From NCBI GenBank assembly GCA_030549335.1, contig CM060187.1, forward strand, positions 57,866,203 to 57,930,202: a stretch of 64,000 nucleotides of DNA. The letters are read 5' to 3'. Under the pieces are notes generated by a model. That model saw only the letters and a list, made by a program, of their open reading frames with translations. It ran no database searches and was not told where the DNA came from. A program made the translations under genes and the position numbers. The first letter of the stretch is position 1. Each line of letters opens with the position of its first letter. Positions 36,950-47,972 of this stretch are shown piece after piece. This DNA comes from Pontederia crassipes. Its lineage: Eukaryota > Streptophyta > Magnoliopsida > Commelinales > Pontederiaceae.

Positions 36950-38894
36950 TATTGAATATATTCAGCGAAGATGTTAAATTGATTTTAGGAACGAGACTCA
37001 ATCCATTTTTTGTTAATAAATGCAGTCCATATTTTTTGAGGGGGAAAAACTAAAAAACGCCCACCGTGAAGCATTTATTAAGGGATATGAATGTTTAAAT
37101 AAGTTTATAAAATTGGAAAGTTTTGCATGAAAGGAGAGAAAAAAGGAAAAGATTTAAAATTTAAAATAAGAAAAAAAAGAAAGATCTAAATAGAAACATA
37201 ATATTAATCAAATTAAATAAAAAGAGAGATATGTGGAAAGAAAATAAAATCTGGTAATAATATATTAGTAATAGATTTAGATTGAAATTAAAGTTAGATT
37301 ATTATATTAGTAATAATAAAAAAAGAAAACTACTAAAATAAAAGAGAGCTAAAATTCGGTAATAATATATTAGTCAATAAATTTATATTGAAATTAAACT
37401 TATACAATTATATTAGTAATAATAAAAAGTAATCTATTATTTAAACTAACATTCTTTAATTATTTTTATAATAATTTATATATTAATTACTCTTAAAAAT
37501 TATAAAGGTTCAATCAATTGAATCGGTCGGCACGTTGATCCGATCTCTGGTCCGATTTTTAAAACATTGAATATATTCAGCGAAGATGTTAAATTGATTT
37601 TAGGTACAAGACTCAATCCATTTTTTGTTAATAAATGCAGTCCATATTTTGAGGGGGGGAAACTAAAAAACGCCCACCGTGAAGCATTTATTAAGGGATA
37701 TGAATGTTTAAATAAGTTTATAAAATTGGAAAGTTTTGCATGAAAGGAGAGAAAAAAGGAAAAGATTTAAAATTTAAAATAAGAAAAAAAAGAAAGATCT
37801 AAATAGAAACATAATAATCAAATTAAATAAAAAGAGATATATGTGGAAAGAAAATAAAATCTGGTAATAATATATTAGTAATAGATTTAGATTGAAATTA
37901 AAGTTAGATTATTATATTAGTAATAATAAAAAAGAAAACTACTAAAATAAAAAAGAGCTAAAATTCGGTAATAATATATTAGTCAATAAATTTATATTGA
38001 AATTAAACTTATACAATTATATTAGTAATAATAAAAAGTAATCTATTATTTAAACTAACATTCTTTAATTATTTTTATAATAATTTATATATTAATTACT
38101 CTTAAAAATTATAAAGGTTCAATCAATTGAATCGGTCGGCGTTGATTCGATCTCTGGTCCGATTTTTAAAACATTGAATATATTCAGCGAAGATGTTAAA
38201 TTGATTTTAGGTACGAGACTCAATCCATTTTTTGTTAATAAATGCAGTCCATATTTTGAGGGGGGAAAACTAAAAAACGCCCACCGTGAAGCATTTATTA
38301 AGGGATATGAATGTTTAAATAAGTTTATAAAATTGGAAAGTTTTGCATGAAAGGAGAGAAAAAAGGAAAAGATTTAAAATTTAAAATAAGAAAAAAAAAA
38401 GAAAGATCTAAATAGAAACATAATAATCAAATTAAATAAAAAGAGATATATGTGGAAAGAAAATAAAATCTGGTAATAATATATTAGTAATAGATTTAGA
38501 TTGAAATTAAAGTTAGATTATTATATTAGTAATAATAAAAAAGAAAACTACTAAAATAAAAAAGAGCTAAAATTCGGTAATAATATATTAGTCAATAAAT
38601 TTATATTGAAATTAAACTTATACAATTATATTAGTAATAATAAAAAGTAATCTATTATTTAAACTAACATTCTTTAATTATTTTTATAATAATTTATATA
38701 TTAATTACTCTTAAAAATTATAAAGGTTCAATCAATTGAATCGAGCGTTGATTCGATCTCTGGTCCGATTTTTAAAACATTGAATATATTCGGCGAAGAT
38801 GTTAAATTGATTTTAGGAACGAGACTCAATCCATTTTTTGTTAATAAATGCAGTCCATATTTTGAGGGGGAAAAACTAAAAAACGCCCACCGTG
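36475..38894. repeat. Four tandem copies of a ~606-613-bp unit ending in a tRNA fragment
   Basis: Units end at 37068, 37681, 38288 and 38894. Each starts with an (AAGC)ATTTATTAAGGGATATG-type sequence and ends with CTAAAAAACGCCCACCGTG. The last 11 bases are the 3' end of the tRNA-Lys gene at 38884-38956. Units 2-4 are almost identical. Unit 1 differs at its start and lacks a ~30-bp stretch. The sequence is AT-rich and non-coding. Confidence 0.9.
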
Positions 38895-38956
38895 GGGCTC
38901 GAACCCACGACCACAAGGTTAAGAGCCTTGCGCTCTACCAACTGAGCTAGACGGGC
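38884..38956 (-). tRNA. trnK-CUU: tRNA-Lys (anticodon CUU)
   Basis: Read on the minus strand, a 73-nt cloverleaf starts GCCCGTCTAGCTCAGTTGG. It has an anticodon arm AAGGCTCTTAACCTT with anticodon CTT and a T-arm with GGTTCGAGCC. It ends GGTGGGC plus discriminator G, and the acceptor stem pairs fully with two G-U pairs. Both internal promoter boxes are intact (A box TAGCTCAGTTGG, B box GGTTCGAGCC). No intron is present. It is a normal nuclear tRNA gene by sequence. Confidence 0.95.
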
Positions 38957-39039
38957 TTTGATCATGTTCTAAACATTAACTCTACTCAGTGAATCACCCT
39001 CCTTTTCCCTGACCTCCTCATTCGCCATCTGAACGGACC

Positions 39040-40020
39040 TCCCCCACAGATGCCCACCATGTGTTCGTCGCCTTGTCCTGCCGGAACCTGTTCCGATGGA
39101 ACGCCTTGATCGGCGGCTGCGCTTCGAACGAGTTCTCTTCGGCGACGCCCTCAAAATTCTCCCGCGCTTGCACTGTGTGGAGGAGCTCAAATGTGAGAAC
39201 TCCACCTTCCCTTGCTTGCCGAAGTCATGCGCGGGGCTCCAGGTTGCGGAGCTCGACAAGTGTAGCTACGTCGATAACGTTGTTCATATGTTCGATACTA
39301 TGCCCGAATGGAACTTTGTTTCCTGAAACGCTGTGATATCTGTGCTTTCTGAAAACGGACTGCTGCAATAGGGATTCATTTCTTCGGAGAGATTAGATTA
39401 TGCTCGATGTTTGGACACTTGGACGAAGGGAGACAACACGTTGGTCGGTATGTGTTCCAATTGTGATTCTTTGTTGGATGCACACTCTCCCTTCGGCCAC
39501 AATCCACAAAGGAAAAGTTGTGTCCTGCAATGTAATGATCAACAGATTCGCCCGAGATGGTGATGTAGGGTAACCATCCACCTTCACGCGCAATGTATAA
39601 TTACAAGGATGTCAAGACCGAACAGATCACCATCTTTGTTTTACCAGCTTGCTCGGGCTGTCAAAGCTGCAATATCTGAAAAACTTCAAGTGTCTGTGAT
39701 CAGGAACTGCTTACAGACCAACGCTCTGTTAGCTGACACACTTGTTGCAGCATATGCCAAAGTGGGTCTCTAAAAGTATGCTGCTGATGTTTATGAATGC
39801 ATGAATTGTTATGACAGTCGGCTCCTGGAATGCTCTCTGATCGGCATTTATGCTCAGAATAGTGATCAGTAAAAAGGCTGTAGATTTCTTCATTCAGACG
39901 ACTTTTCTTGCACCAGTGCCGGATTGGTTTAGCGTATTGAGCTTGTTTCTAGTTTGTTCTCAACTGATGGATCTTCAGAGTGACAAGTTCTCTCATGGCT
40001 TGATTCGCGGGAATGGATTT
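39040..40020 (+). pseudogene. PPR protein pseudogene (PLS/DYW type, At1g18485-like)
   Basis: Fragments of pentatricopeptide repeats can be read in shifting frames: RNLFRWNALIGG (about 39080), FPCLPKSCAGL (about 39208-39240), VDNVVHMFDTMPEWNFVS followed by a TGA at 39324-39326 where a Trp is expected, and SENGLLQ. Farther on come RNCLQTNALLADTLVAAYAK (about 39703-39765), a GSWNALIGIYAQNS-like piece (about 39825-39860), and KFSHGLIRGNGFEKH (about 39990-40030). Such proteins bind organellar RNA and guide editing. Multiple frameshifts and stops, and missing segments, mean it is dead. The specific relative is named from memory of that family. Confidence 0.8.
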
Positions 40021-40037
40021 GAAAAGCATTATTCATT

Positions 40038-40039
<2 letters not shown>

Positions 40040-40095
<56 letters not shown>
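40040..40095. repeat. (CT)n microsatellite
   Basis: About 27 uninterrupted CT units at the 3' edge of the PPR pseudogene. Confidence 0.95.
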
Positions 40096-40097
<2 letters not shown>

Positions 40098-40680
40098 GCA
40101 ACTGAGAACAAGGTTGTAGTGTCTCCGAATGCAATAATTTCTGGCTATCACCAAAGTAATGTTTTGTGAGATGCAAGGTGATGGATATGAGCCTTCTGTT
40201 GCATCAGGTCATGCTTGTTAAATTGATATGAGGACAAGGTCTGTTTTGGACAGCAGTATATGAAGTTACAGAATCTTATAAAGGAATCTTCCCAAAAGCA
40301 TGAAGGGGATGGAGTTTGTTCTCCGATATATGACAAAAAAAGATTTATGACTGCAGGTAGCTGATGCTTCAATTCATCAGACAACGAACAGCAGTGTGAA
40401 CCATATGAATCAGTACGATCTATGGCAGTAGAGACTGATTCCGACGGTTTCGATAAAACCAGTACGTTCACAAGGAAATATGACATGGAACTATCCAAAT
40501 TGAGGATACTTGAAAAACAGAAGTGTAATCCATCTCGAGTAGTATGATGAAGTCACACCGTCAAAACAAGGAAGAAGATTTAAGAACAGCAAAAGCAAAA
40601 TAACGGTGCAAGTTACCAACATCCGTGTTATGTATTATTATATTCCTGGTAAATTTTCAACTATGAAAATGGATCAGTAA

Positions 40681-40870
40681 ACTCCGCCTATATTTTATAG
40701 CCGGTCCCAAGCTCGGATAAAGGAGGAGGGTTGTGTTAGGCCCCGACAGCCAGCACAAAATCATGTCGAATCTTATGAACATGGATCAACGAATATATTG
40801 AATGGCGTCGTATGATCCATGTAGCCGACCCCACCTAGTGGGATAAGGTTTTGTTGTTGTTGTTGTTGTT
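40681..40870 (+). mobile_element. Au-type SINE with 16-bp target duplication
   Basis: The body contains GGTCCCAAGCTCGGATAAAGG and GTAGCCGACCCCACCTAGTG followed by GGATAAGGTTTTG and a (TTG)n tail, the hallmarks of the plant Au SINE family. The 16-bp sequence GAAAATGGATCAGTAA is repeated exactly at 40665-40680 and 40871-40886. SINEs are short tRNA-derived retroposons that depend on LINE proteins to move. Confidence 0.92.
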
Positions 40871-41105
40871 GAAAATGGATCAGTAATTCTGGAAACAGAA
40901 CACAGAACTAGATTTTCATGTGATTGCATTTTATTATTCTAGACCACTAGAGAAACATAAACAATTTTTTCATGAATGTTTTCGCACTTTTTGAACTGAT
41001 TGATATCATGCATTTATAAGAAAGTCTTGAAGTTATAAACATAATGCTTAAGACTTGAGGTTGAATTAATCATCAGGAACAGACTAATTTGTTTTTTTTT
41101 GTCAT

Positions 41106-41290
41106 GACGACGACGACGACAACAACAAAGCCTTATCCCACTAGGTGGGGTCGGCTACATGGATCATACGATGCCATTCCGCTTCATTGATCTATGTTCA
41201 TGAGATTCGACAGGGTTTTACGCTAGCTGTCGGGGCCTAACACAACCTTCCTCCTTTATCCGGGCTTGGGACCGGCTATAAAACATAGAT
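41106..41290 (-). mobile_element. Second Au-type SINE, opposite orientation
   Basis: The sequence is the reverse complement of the Au body described at 40681-40870, including CCCACTAGGTGGGGTCGGC and CCGGGCTTGGGACCGG. The tail on the minus strand reads (TTG)n then (TCG)n. No target duplication could be found, so it is older or has mutated flanks. Confidence 0.88.
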
Positions 41291-41464
41291 AAAAAATATG
41301 CAACCCATTCTTTCTATAATTGACCTGCTATTACATACTGTATGTGTGTAATGAATTATCTAATCCAGTTCTTCAAATTCTGAATATACGTACTGAATGA
41401 TGTGATCTAAGTCACTTTTAGAAAGCCTACGACAAAATTACCCATACATTCCAGCAGAGCAATA

Positions 41465-44445
41465 CTAGGATTTCACAAGCTCAAGAAGTAGCTTGTATAT
41501 TAATTCATTGAGTACAAGATTTCCCATATCCATTCCCACAGATTCTGCATCCATCAGAAGAGACAACCACTAGTCGTGCTTTGCAAAATCTTGAGCAACT
41601 ACATCCTCAAGAGTGCTGGAAACTTGCACTCGGTTAGGAATTTGCAACCTGAGCTTTGCCCATACCTCCTCCAGGAGGTGATCACCAGCGGTTATTGGCC
41701 TGAGTTGAGAAGTAAAGCGTGGCATCCAGCCTTTAGCAGAAGATTCCTCATAAAGTTCAAGCAACATTTCATCCATCATATCAAGAACTTGCTGTTCAAG
41801 AGGGATATCATCACAATCATACAAGGCAATTGCAAATTCATCAAGGTGGACACCCAGTTCATTGGAGCCTGACTTAAGATTCTTGGCATATTTGAACTCG
41901 GGCTCTCCTTTATGATCCACTTGATTATATATACAAGCATCTGAACTTGTAAGGCCCTCTGATTTATGCTTGGAGCTAAGAATCAATATGGCAGCTTCCA
42001 ACCCATCAGAATAATTAACATTTGGATCATTAGTTATTTCATAATTGATCTTTGAATCTGCAGAAGGTTATGAAAAAGAGTTATTCAGTAGTGGCAAATG
42101 GTCGTTCGAGAACAAATTAGAATAAGGAAGGTGTTCACCTGTCATATTGGAAAAAATCCCCAGCCCAATAAGACTGCTGTCAGGTTGCATGTCAACAACA
42201 TATGGTGAGCTTGCTGGTTCATCTCTGTGTTCTACTTTAAGTTCAAATTCCCACTCATAACCAGTTGCATGTTCATTTGCTAGTTGGTTCAGCTTTAGAC
42301 CTCTCCATGTCATCACAATGTGCCATTTCATTCACCTTTGGTGGCATGTCAGTATCAGTGAAATCATCCTGTGCAGCATCTGATAATTCACATATCGCAT
42401 TCTGCTCGTGTATTATGTGAGGTTGGTTCTTCAAAATCCGCGATGAATGTTTCCCAATTGTCAAAATTTGAGCCTTGTTTCTCCACAAGAGAATCCACTG
42501 ACTCAGCCTTCACAGGATGATAGGTTACACGTTCCTTATCATGATGTGGAGGACTAGGTTGTTCACTTAAAAATAGAGTAGCATCAATTGTTTCTGTCTG
42601 GTTATCTTGTATTAAGATCAAGTTCTCCTGAAGCCTTTTGTAATCTTCAGTTGATAAGGACTCGAGGAAACTAGAGTATTTTCCCAAGGACTTCGTAAAA
42701 GAATGAAACATTTGCATATCTTGACATGGATTATCTTTGTACCTAGAAATACCAATGTTTTGTCTAGTGTTGTCATTGTGACTTTTGGCCGAGTATGATT
42801 GGAACATGTGTTCCTACATCGTCGAGCACATTCCTTCTGTAGGGGATTTCGTGCATAAATGCATCTTTTGAAATACAATGATACTTCTTGTCCTCAGAGG
42901 TCAATTCTTTTGATCTTTCTTTAGGGCATATAAGATTCCCATCAGAAGCATATGAGTTTCCTGACTTGAGAAATTGTGTCATCACACCAGCCTCGGATGA
43001 CATTAGTTGTATACCAGTACTAATGCCTGTTGAATTTAAAGCTTTGGTCGAAGTGGTTTCTTGTTCAACAATGTGGTTACGCAGAACAGTTTTCTGCTTA
43101 GATATTGATGACCGTTCATTTCTCCTACCTGAATTGTTACTCACTGGCGAAGATACAGACTTGTTTAATACTCTCATATCTCTAGGGGCATTCTGACTAC
43201 TGGAATCAATGCCTGAAATGAATTTTGGAGCTTCAAGATTCTTCTCAAGTAATTCTTGCTGCAAGTGTAGTAGATCCTGTATTTTCTGTTTCTCAATTAA
43301 ATCATCTCCTTCATGACTAACACTTTTTCTTTCTCTGTGCATTTCAGATTTTCTGCGGCTGGATAGAAGTGGAACATTGTCTCTGCTTTCAGTACAATCG
43401 GCTTGTGAAGTTTCACTATCAGAATTCATTTCGTCCTGAAGAAGATCGGACTCAAGATGATGGGTGGAAGAGGTTCTTAACAGCTGAGGTGTTAAATGTA
43501 GCATCTTGTTTTTCCTGTTATCTTTCCTGAATAAAGACTTTGGAAGTAATCCTCTGATGCCTGATTTTGTTTTCTTGCCATTGCTTCCATTAGAAACCTG
43601 ATAAAATTCAACTAATCATAGCAAAGCAATTATGACCGCCATATAAAACAACCAGTTACAAAAGTTACTCGAAACAAGTAATAAGATATGAGTCATTTAT
43701 GAAAGAGTAATATGTTTTAAAAAAATTCCATGCAACACATGTTTAACTTCACGGCTACAAAACTTTGGAACATGTTATTATAGTATAGGGGGCTACATTC
43801 TGATACTCAGCATCCTACGAAAATGCATATAAATTAGGATACTAGTTTTAGAGGGACAATTGAAATTATCATATCTAGCAATAAGTTCCATTTTATTAAT
43901 ATATACTGGCGATGTATAGATCTAATGCCCTTTCCTCGGCAGGATTCAACAATCAGAATCATTTATTGCATTGGAACGCACAGCTTGTGACCAAGTAAAA
44001 TGACAAGTCATATTACATGATCAGCTTACGAGGAATGCAATAAGAGTTTCTTCCTCTTCAAATGCAATGGAAGGGTTTAGACTGCTCTTCCAAAGTCAGG
44101 AGGTTTCGAGTAATTCTGGACTTACCCGGGAATCTGTAGGTCTTGCTTCCTTCCCGGAACTCCCATGCTCATTGCTATTTTGAGGAACACATGGCTTTCC
44201 AAAGTTGATTCCTGCAAGCAAAAAACAGGAAAAAAGGTCATCAGTAGGAGAGCTTGGAAAGCACGAGCATTGCTGAAACCACATGAGAATTCAGCAACAA
44301 AAAGGGTTGAGAAAAGTTGAAAACAGTTCAAGTCCCAACTTCCATTGCCTTCACTCTTGCCATGGCTGCTGCTGTCACGCTGGCGGAAGTCGAGAAATGG
44401 AAGCCAACGCCACCTGGAGCTTGTCTGATTCTTGTCGTAATGCAT
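41465..44445 (-). pseudogene. TRM/DUF4378-type gene with several disablements
   Basis: Four exons with GT-AG joins in matching phase can be traced: 44445-44340, 44211-44126, 43597-42139 and 42057-41465. The N-terminus MHYDKNQTSS...WLPFLDFRQ resembles TRM (TON1-recruiting motif) proteins, which bind the TON1/microtubule-organising machinery. The C-terminus (DEMLLELYEESSAKGW, LEEVWAKL, TLEDVVAQDFAKHD) is the DUF4378 domain. Breaks are visible: frame changes near 42800, 42390 and 42300 within exon 3, and a TAG at 41570-41572 in the DUF4378 domain. Beyond that stop, the conserved continuation (MDAESVGMDMGNLVLNELIY) remains readable to the natural stop at 41465-41467. Either the gene is recently decayed, or some frameshifts are assembly errors; the in-domain stop argues for decay. 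The subfamily is uncertain. Confidence 0.68.
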
Positions 44446-44520
44446 GCTGGAATCCTCGCTCTGCAGTGTTTAGCCATCGATTACACTGCTGGCAACGTAC
44501 ATGAATTGCTGCCCAACGGA

Positions 44521-44552
44521 CCTCTCTCTCTCTCACACACACACACACAGAT
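44521..44552. repeat. (CT)n-(CA)n microsatellite
   Basis: A short CT run passes into about nine CA units, upstream of the TRM-like pseudogene's first exon. Confidence 0.9.
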
Positions 44553-44849
44553 ATGTTCCAAAGGTACCTCTTCGTTACAGTAATTATCCAGTCTGGAGAG
44601 GAAGAAACGACCATAACGAACGACGTATATTTATTGCAGAAACAAATATCATCATATGTGGAGCATTGACAGCTAATTTTTCTTTTATGAATCGCAGCAA
44701 TCGAACAGTACAGGAACAAAAGAGAAATGGAAGTCACAGCAATCGACTAGAAAAGGGCCAAAAACATCTTAAAGAACTGAAATTTGAGAATTACCTGATA
44801 TTTTGACCAATTACTCCATAGAAGTGAACTAACATAAAACGCTACAGTA

Positions 44850-44872
44850 TATATATATATATATATATATTA
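44850..44872. repeat. (AT)n microsatellite
   Basis: About eleven AT units in AT-rich intergenic DNA. Confidence 0.9.
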
Positions 44873-46535
44873 TATGACAATATATAAGAAAATTATAACT
44901 TTGTCGAATCTAAATTCATAATTTTTTTTTAATTTTCAATATATTCTAGTACGAAATTACCATATTCTATACATATTTTAAATAAATTAAAGGGTTTCAA
45001 CTTCATCTAGAGCTTATAATAGTCAACGTTGTTATTACTTTGATAAAGTTGTTATTCATTGATATGTTCTTTGGACAAAGTTTTCCTTCTTGTGGGGATC
45101 CAAGTGTTAAAAAAAAAATAGAAATGCACATTTGATATATCCTCTTTAAGGTCACATATTCTTCATCGACACAAAAAGAAAAAAGAAATGGTCAATTTAT
45201 CTATTTGACATTTCCAATGCCCAACTAAACACGAAACACACAAACAAAGGAACACTTTTGTGGGAAAATATTTTTCATAAAATGGTGTTTGTCTACGAAT
45301 TGTTGTAAGGTAAACAAGTGTAGAACTTGAATTTCATTCATAATAGTGCATAGTTTTAAATGAGAAGATTCTTCCTTTGCAATTTATTTGTGCAATGTAA
45401 CAGGAATCAATAGAGGTGCTGAGCACTAATGTATGCGGAAAAAATTCATCAAAATATTTTTATTTTGATTTCATAAAAAAATGGGTTGAACTAAATTTGA
45501 TTCAAAACTTTTTCTTCATAAATGCTGTTCGGCCGGAGCCTCCATTTTATGCAATTATGCATGGTCTAATAATAGGAAGTGACCATATTCATGGGCTACC
45601 ACTAACCAGAGACGGTCATAGTTGACTGTAACATTATATTATGTACGCCCATGTGCAAAATCATGGCACATGTCCAGATTTACATTTAGCCAATGATCGG
45701 ATTGGAGAACACGACTAGACTAGATCGGTTTGAAGTTCAATCTTTTTCACATAGGAGATATTCGTATACTCTTTTGCCTCGTTTGACAGTGGAATCATGC
45801 TGAAATTAGGTTTTAGTTCTGTTAAACATTCAATCAGAATCTGATTTCAACATTGGAATCAAAAAATTAGAACCAAGTCATCATGTGACCTATTTTATAA
45901 TTTTATTTTTATTAATAATAAAATTATACTTTATAATTATAATTATTATTTTTAATTTAAAATTCATCAAAAATTCATCAATCACATCAACTTTTTTCTA
46001 TCACATCAACTCTTTATTTCCTCGTCATTATGTTCTACTCCATCTAAATACATCTCGAAGTAATTTGCCAATTCAACTATTCATCAAAAATTATTTAAGA
46101 GGAATCGTAGTCTTGTTTCCAAACGCTACCTTTAAGAATAAAATCAACTTGTCATGCACTCATATATTCACGGTCTGAAATGTAAGATGTATGACATTTT
46201 TTTATAGCCAGTCCCATTGTCTAAGAAAATGAACCGATGACCTAATCACACGACGCTAATAATTATACGCACTATCCACATGTTGAAGATCGATCCACCA
46301 TCAAGTTCAATTAATCCGATAAAATCGTCTCACATCATCTGCCTAGCAATGACAAGTGAATCTAAATCGTCAATTTTGTGGAAATTTCCACTGATCGTGT
46401 CGATCTTCTTAAAAATATGATATTTATTTTATAGTTTAGATGTAACAACACAAAATTTAAGTACTCGGAGTATTAATGTGTAATTTCATGTGAATAACAT
46501 AAAAAAATTTAATGGGCGTCCACCTTTTTAAAATA
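44873..46535. other. AT-rich intergenic region
   Basis: I see no gene here. Short frames at 45416-45625 and 45885-46178 are composed of Phe/Ile/Lys/Asn-rich translations typical of AT-rich non-coding DNA. Confidence 0.55.
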
Positions 46536-47220
46536 GGGTGGACTCTCCTTTCTATCGTGCTCGTCCGATGCACAATGGACAGTCGACAATTAGAGCGAGT
46601 TCACCTCGATTTGGCCAGTTTGGTTCTAACAAAAAAAAAAGGAATCAAAACTGGGTGCAAATAGAGAGGTCTGAACAGTGGTGGAGTCTGATGGGTCTCG
46701 GGCGAATCCAACAAGCTACAATGAGGTGGATTGCAGCAAGGTCTGAGAAGAGTCATGTTGTGTTGAGGTCCAAGAGATGGGCCACAAGGCCAGAGCAGAG
46801 GTGACTCAAGCGAGTGGAGAGCTGAGGAGCTCGGTCGAAGAGAGCGACGAGGTCCAAGAGCTGGGTGATGGCGAAGTAGAGGCGACTCGAGCGAGTGGAG
46901 AGATGAGGAGCTCGATCAGAGAGAGCAGTGAGGTCCAAGCTACGACGAGATTGGGCGAAGTCGACGAGCAAGTTCTAAGCAGGCAGTGAGGTTGGAGATC
47001 ATGGGGTAGAGAAGTGGGGAGTTCCGTCATATAGCGCCAAGCTCAAAGAGGGAAGAGTTGAGGGAGAAAAGTCATTTAGTCGATGGTGACGAACGATTTT
47101 GAGGGCGGCGATAGCGGGCGACTAGACGATTTTCGAGTGCCACGACGATGGAGCGGCGATCGAGTAATGAGGAGGTTGAGTGCAGCGACGATGGAGGTCA
47201 GGTGAGATGCACATTTTTTT
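46536..47220. other. GC-richer block with an imperfect tandem repeat
   Basis: A block much richer in G and A than its flanks. At about 46800-46980 a ~95-bp unit (GAGCGAGTGGAGAG...GAGGTCCAAG) is repeated about twice. Open frames on both strands arise from the repeat and have no known domain. It may be the inside of a non-autonomous transposon with unclear ends. Confidence 0.45.
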
Positions 47221-47597
47221 CCTCAGCGATCCCATCCCCATCTCAAACACTACATTTTTTTATTTAAGTTAAGAGGGGTGGGGTGGAATAGTTAAGCCCT
47301 TTAAACACCACATTTTTCATTCCACTGAATTGGTGGAATGAGAATGAATAGATTATTTTAGACCAAATTAACATCTTTCCCTTTTTTAATACTAAATTAA
47401 ATTATTTCTCTTCTTACCAAATTAAACCACATCTCTCTCACACACACATTCATTGATATATTATATTTTTCTAATATGAAGACATATTTATCTATCATTT
47501 TTATTAAATAACTTTTTTAGTAAATATAAAATTTTATTCAAAATAAACATAAATATACTATTTTAAAAAATTAATACTAATATAATATATTCAACCA

Positions 47598-47748
47598 GAT
47601 CAGGACGTAAAATTCGGATTCGGTCCCGACCCGACCTGCTCGAGTGTCAAAGAAATGAGACTCGCTCCTAACCCAATTATCCATCGGGTTGGAAAAAATT
47701 TAAAAAATTTGGACCGATGCGGGCGAAGGCGATCAGGTCGTCCTGATC
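47598..47748. repeat. Small MITE-like sequence with short inverted ends
   Basis: GATCAGGACG at 47598-47607 is mirrored by CGTCCTGATC at 47739-47748, enclosing a GC-rich ~130-bp core. The right flank reads ACCCCTAATT. This resembles a tiny hAT-like MITE, but the inverted ends are short and no target duplication is evident. Confidence 0.4.
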
Positions 47749-47879
47749 ACCCCTAATTAACAATTATAAATACTTTAAATATATAATAAATGATAAAAAT
47801 GTTTTTATACAAATAAAATATTCATTACCTCATCTCACATCTTATATAATTTATTATCCAAACATGAACTTTATAATAA

Positions 47880-47972
47880 CATATCACACCACCTCACCCC
47901 ATCACTCATCATGCCACCCCACCCCATCACTCATCGCGCCACCCCATCACTCATCGCGCCACCCCATCCCAT
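47880..47972. repeat. Minisatellite (CACCCCATCACTCATCGCGC)n
   Basis: About four imperfect copies of a ~19-22-bp unit, CCACCCCATCACTCATCGCG, in an AT-rich surround. Confidence 0.8.
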
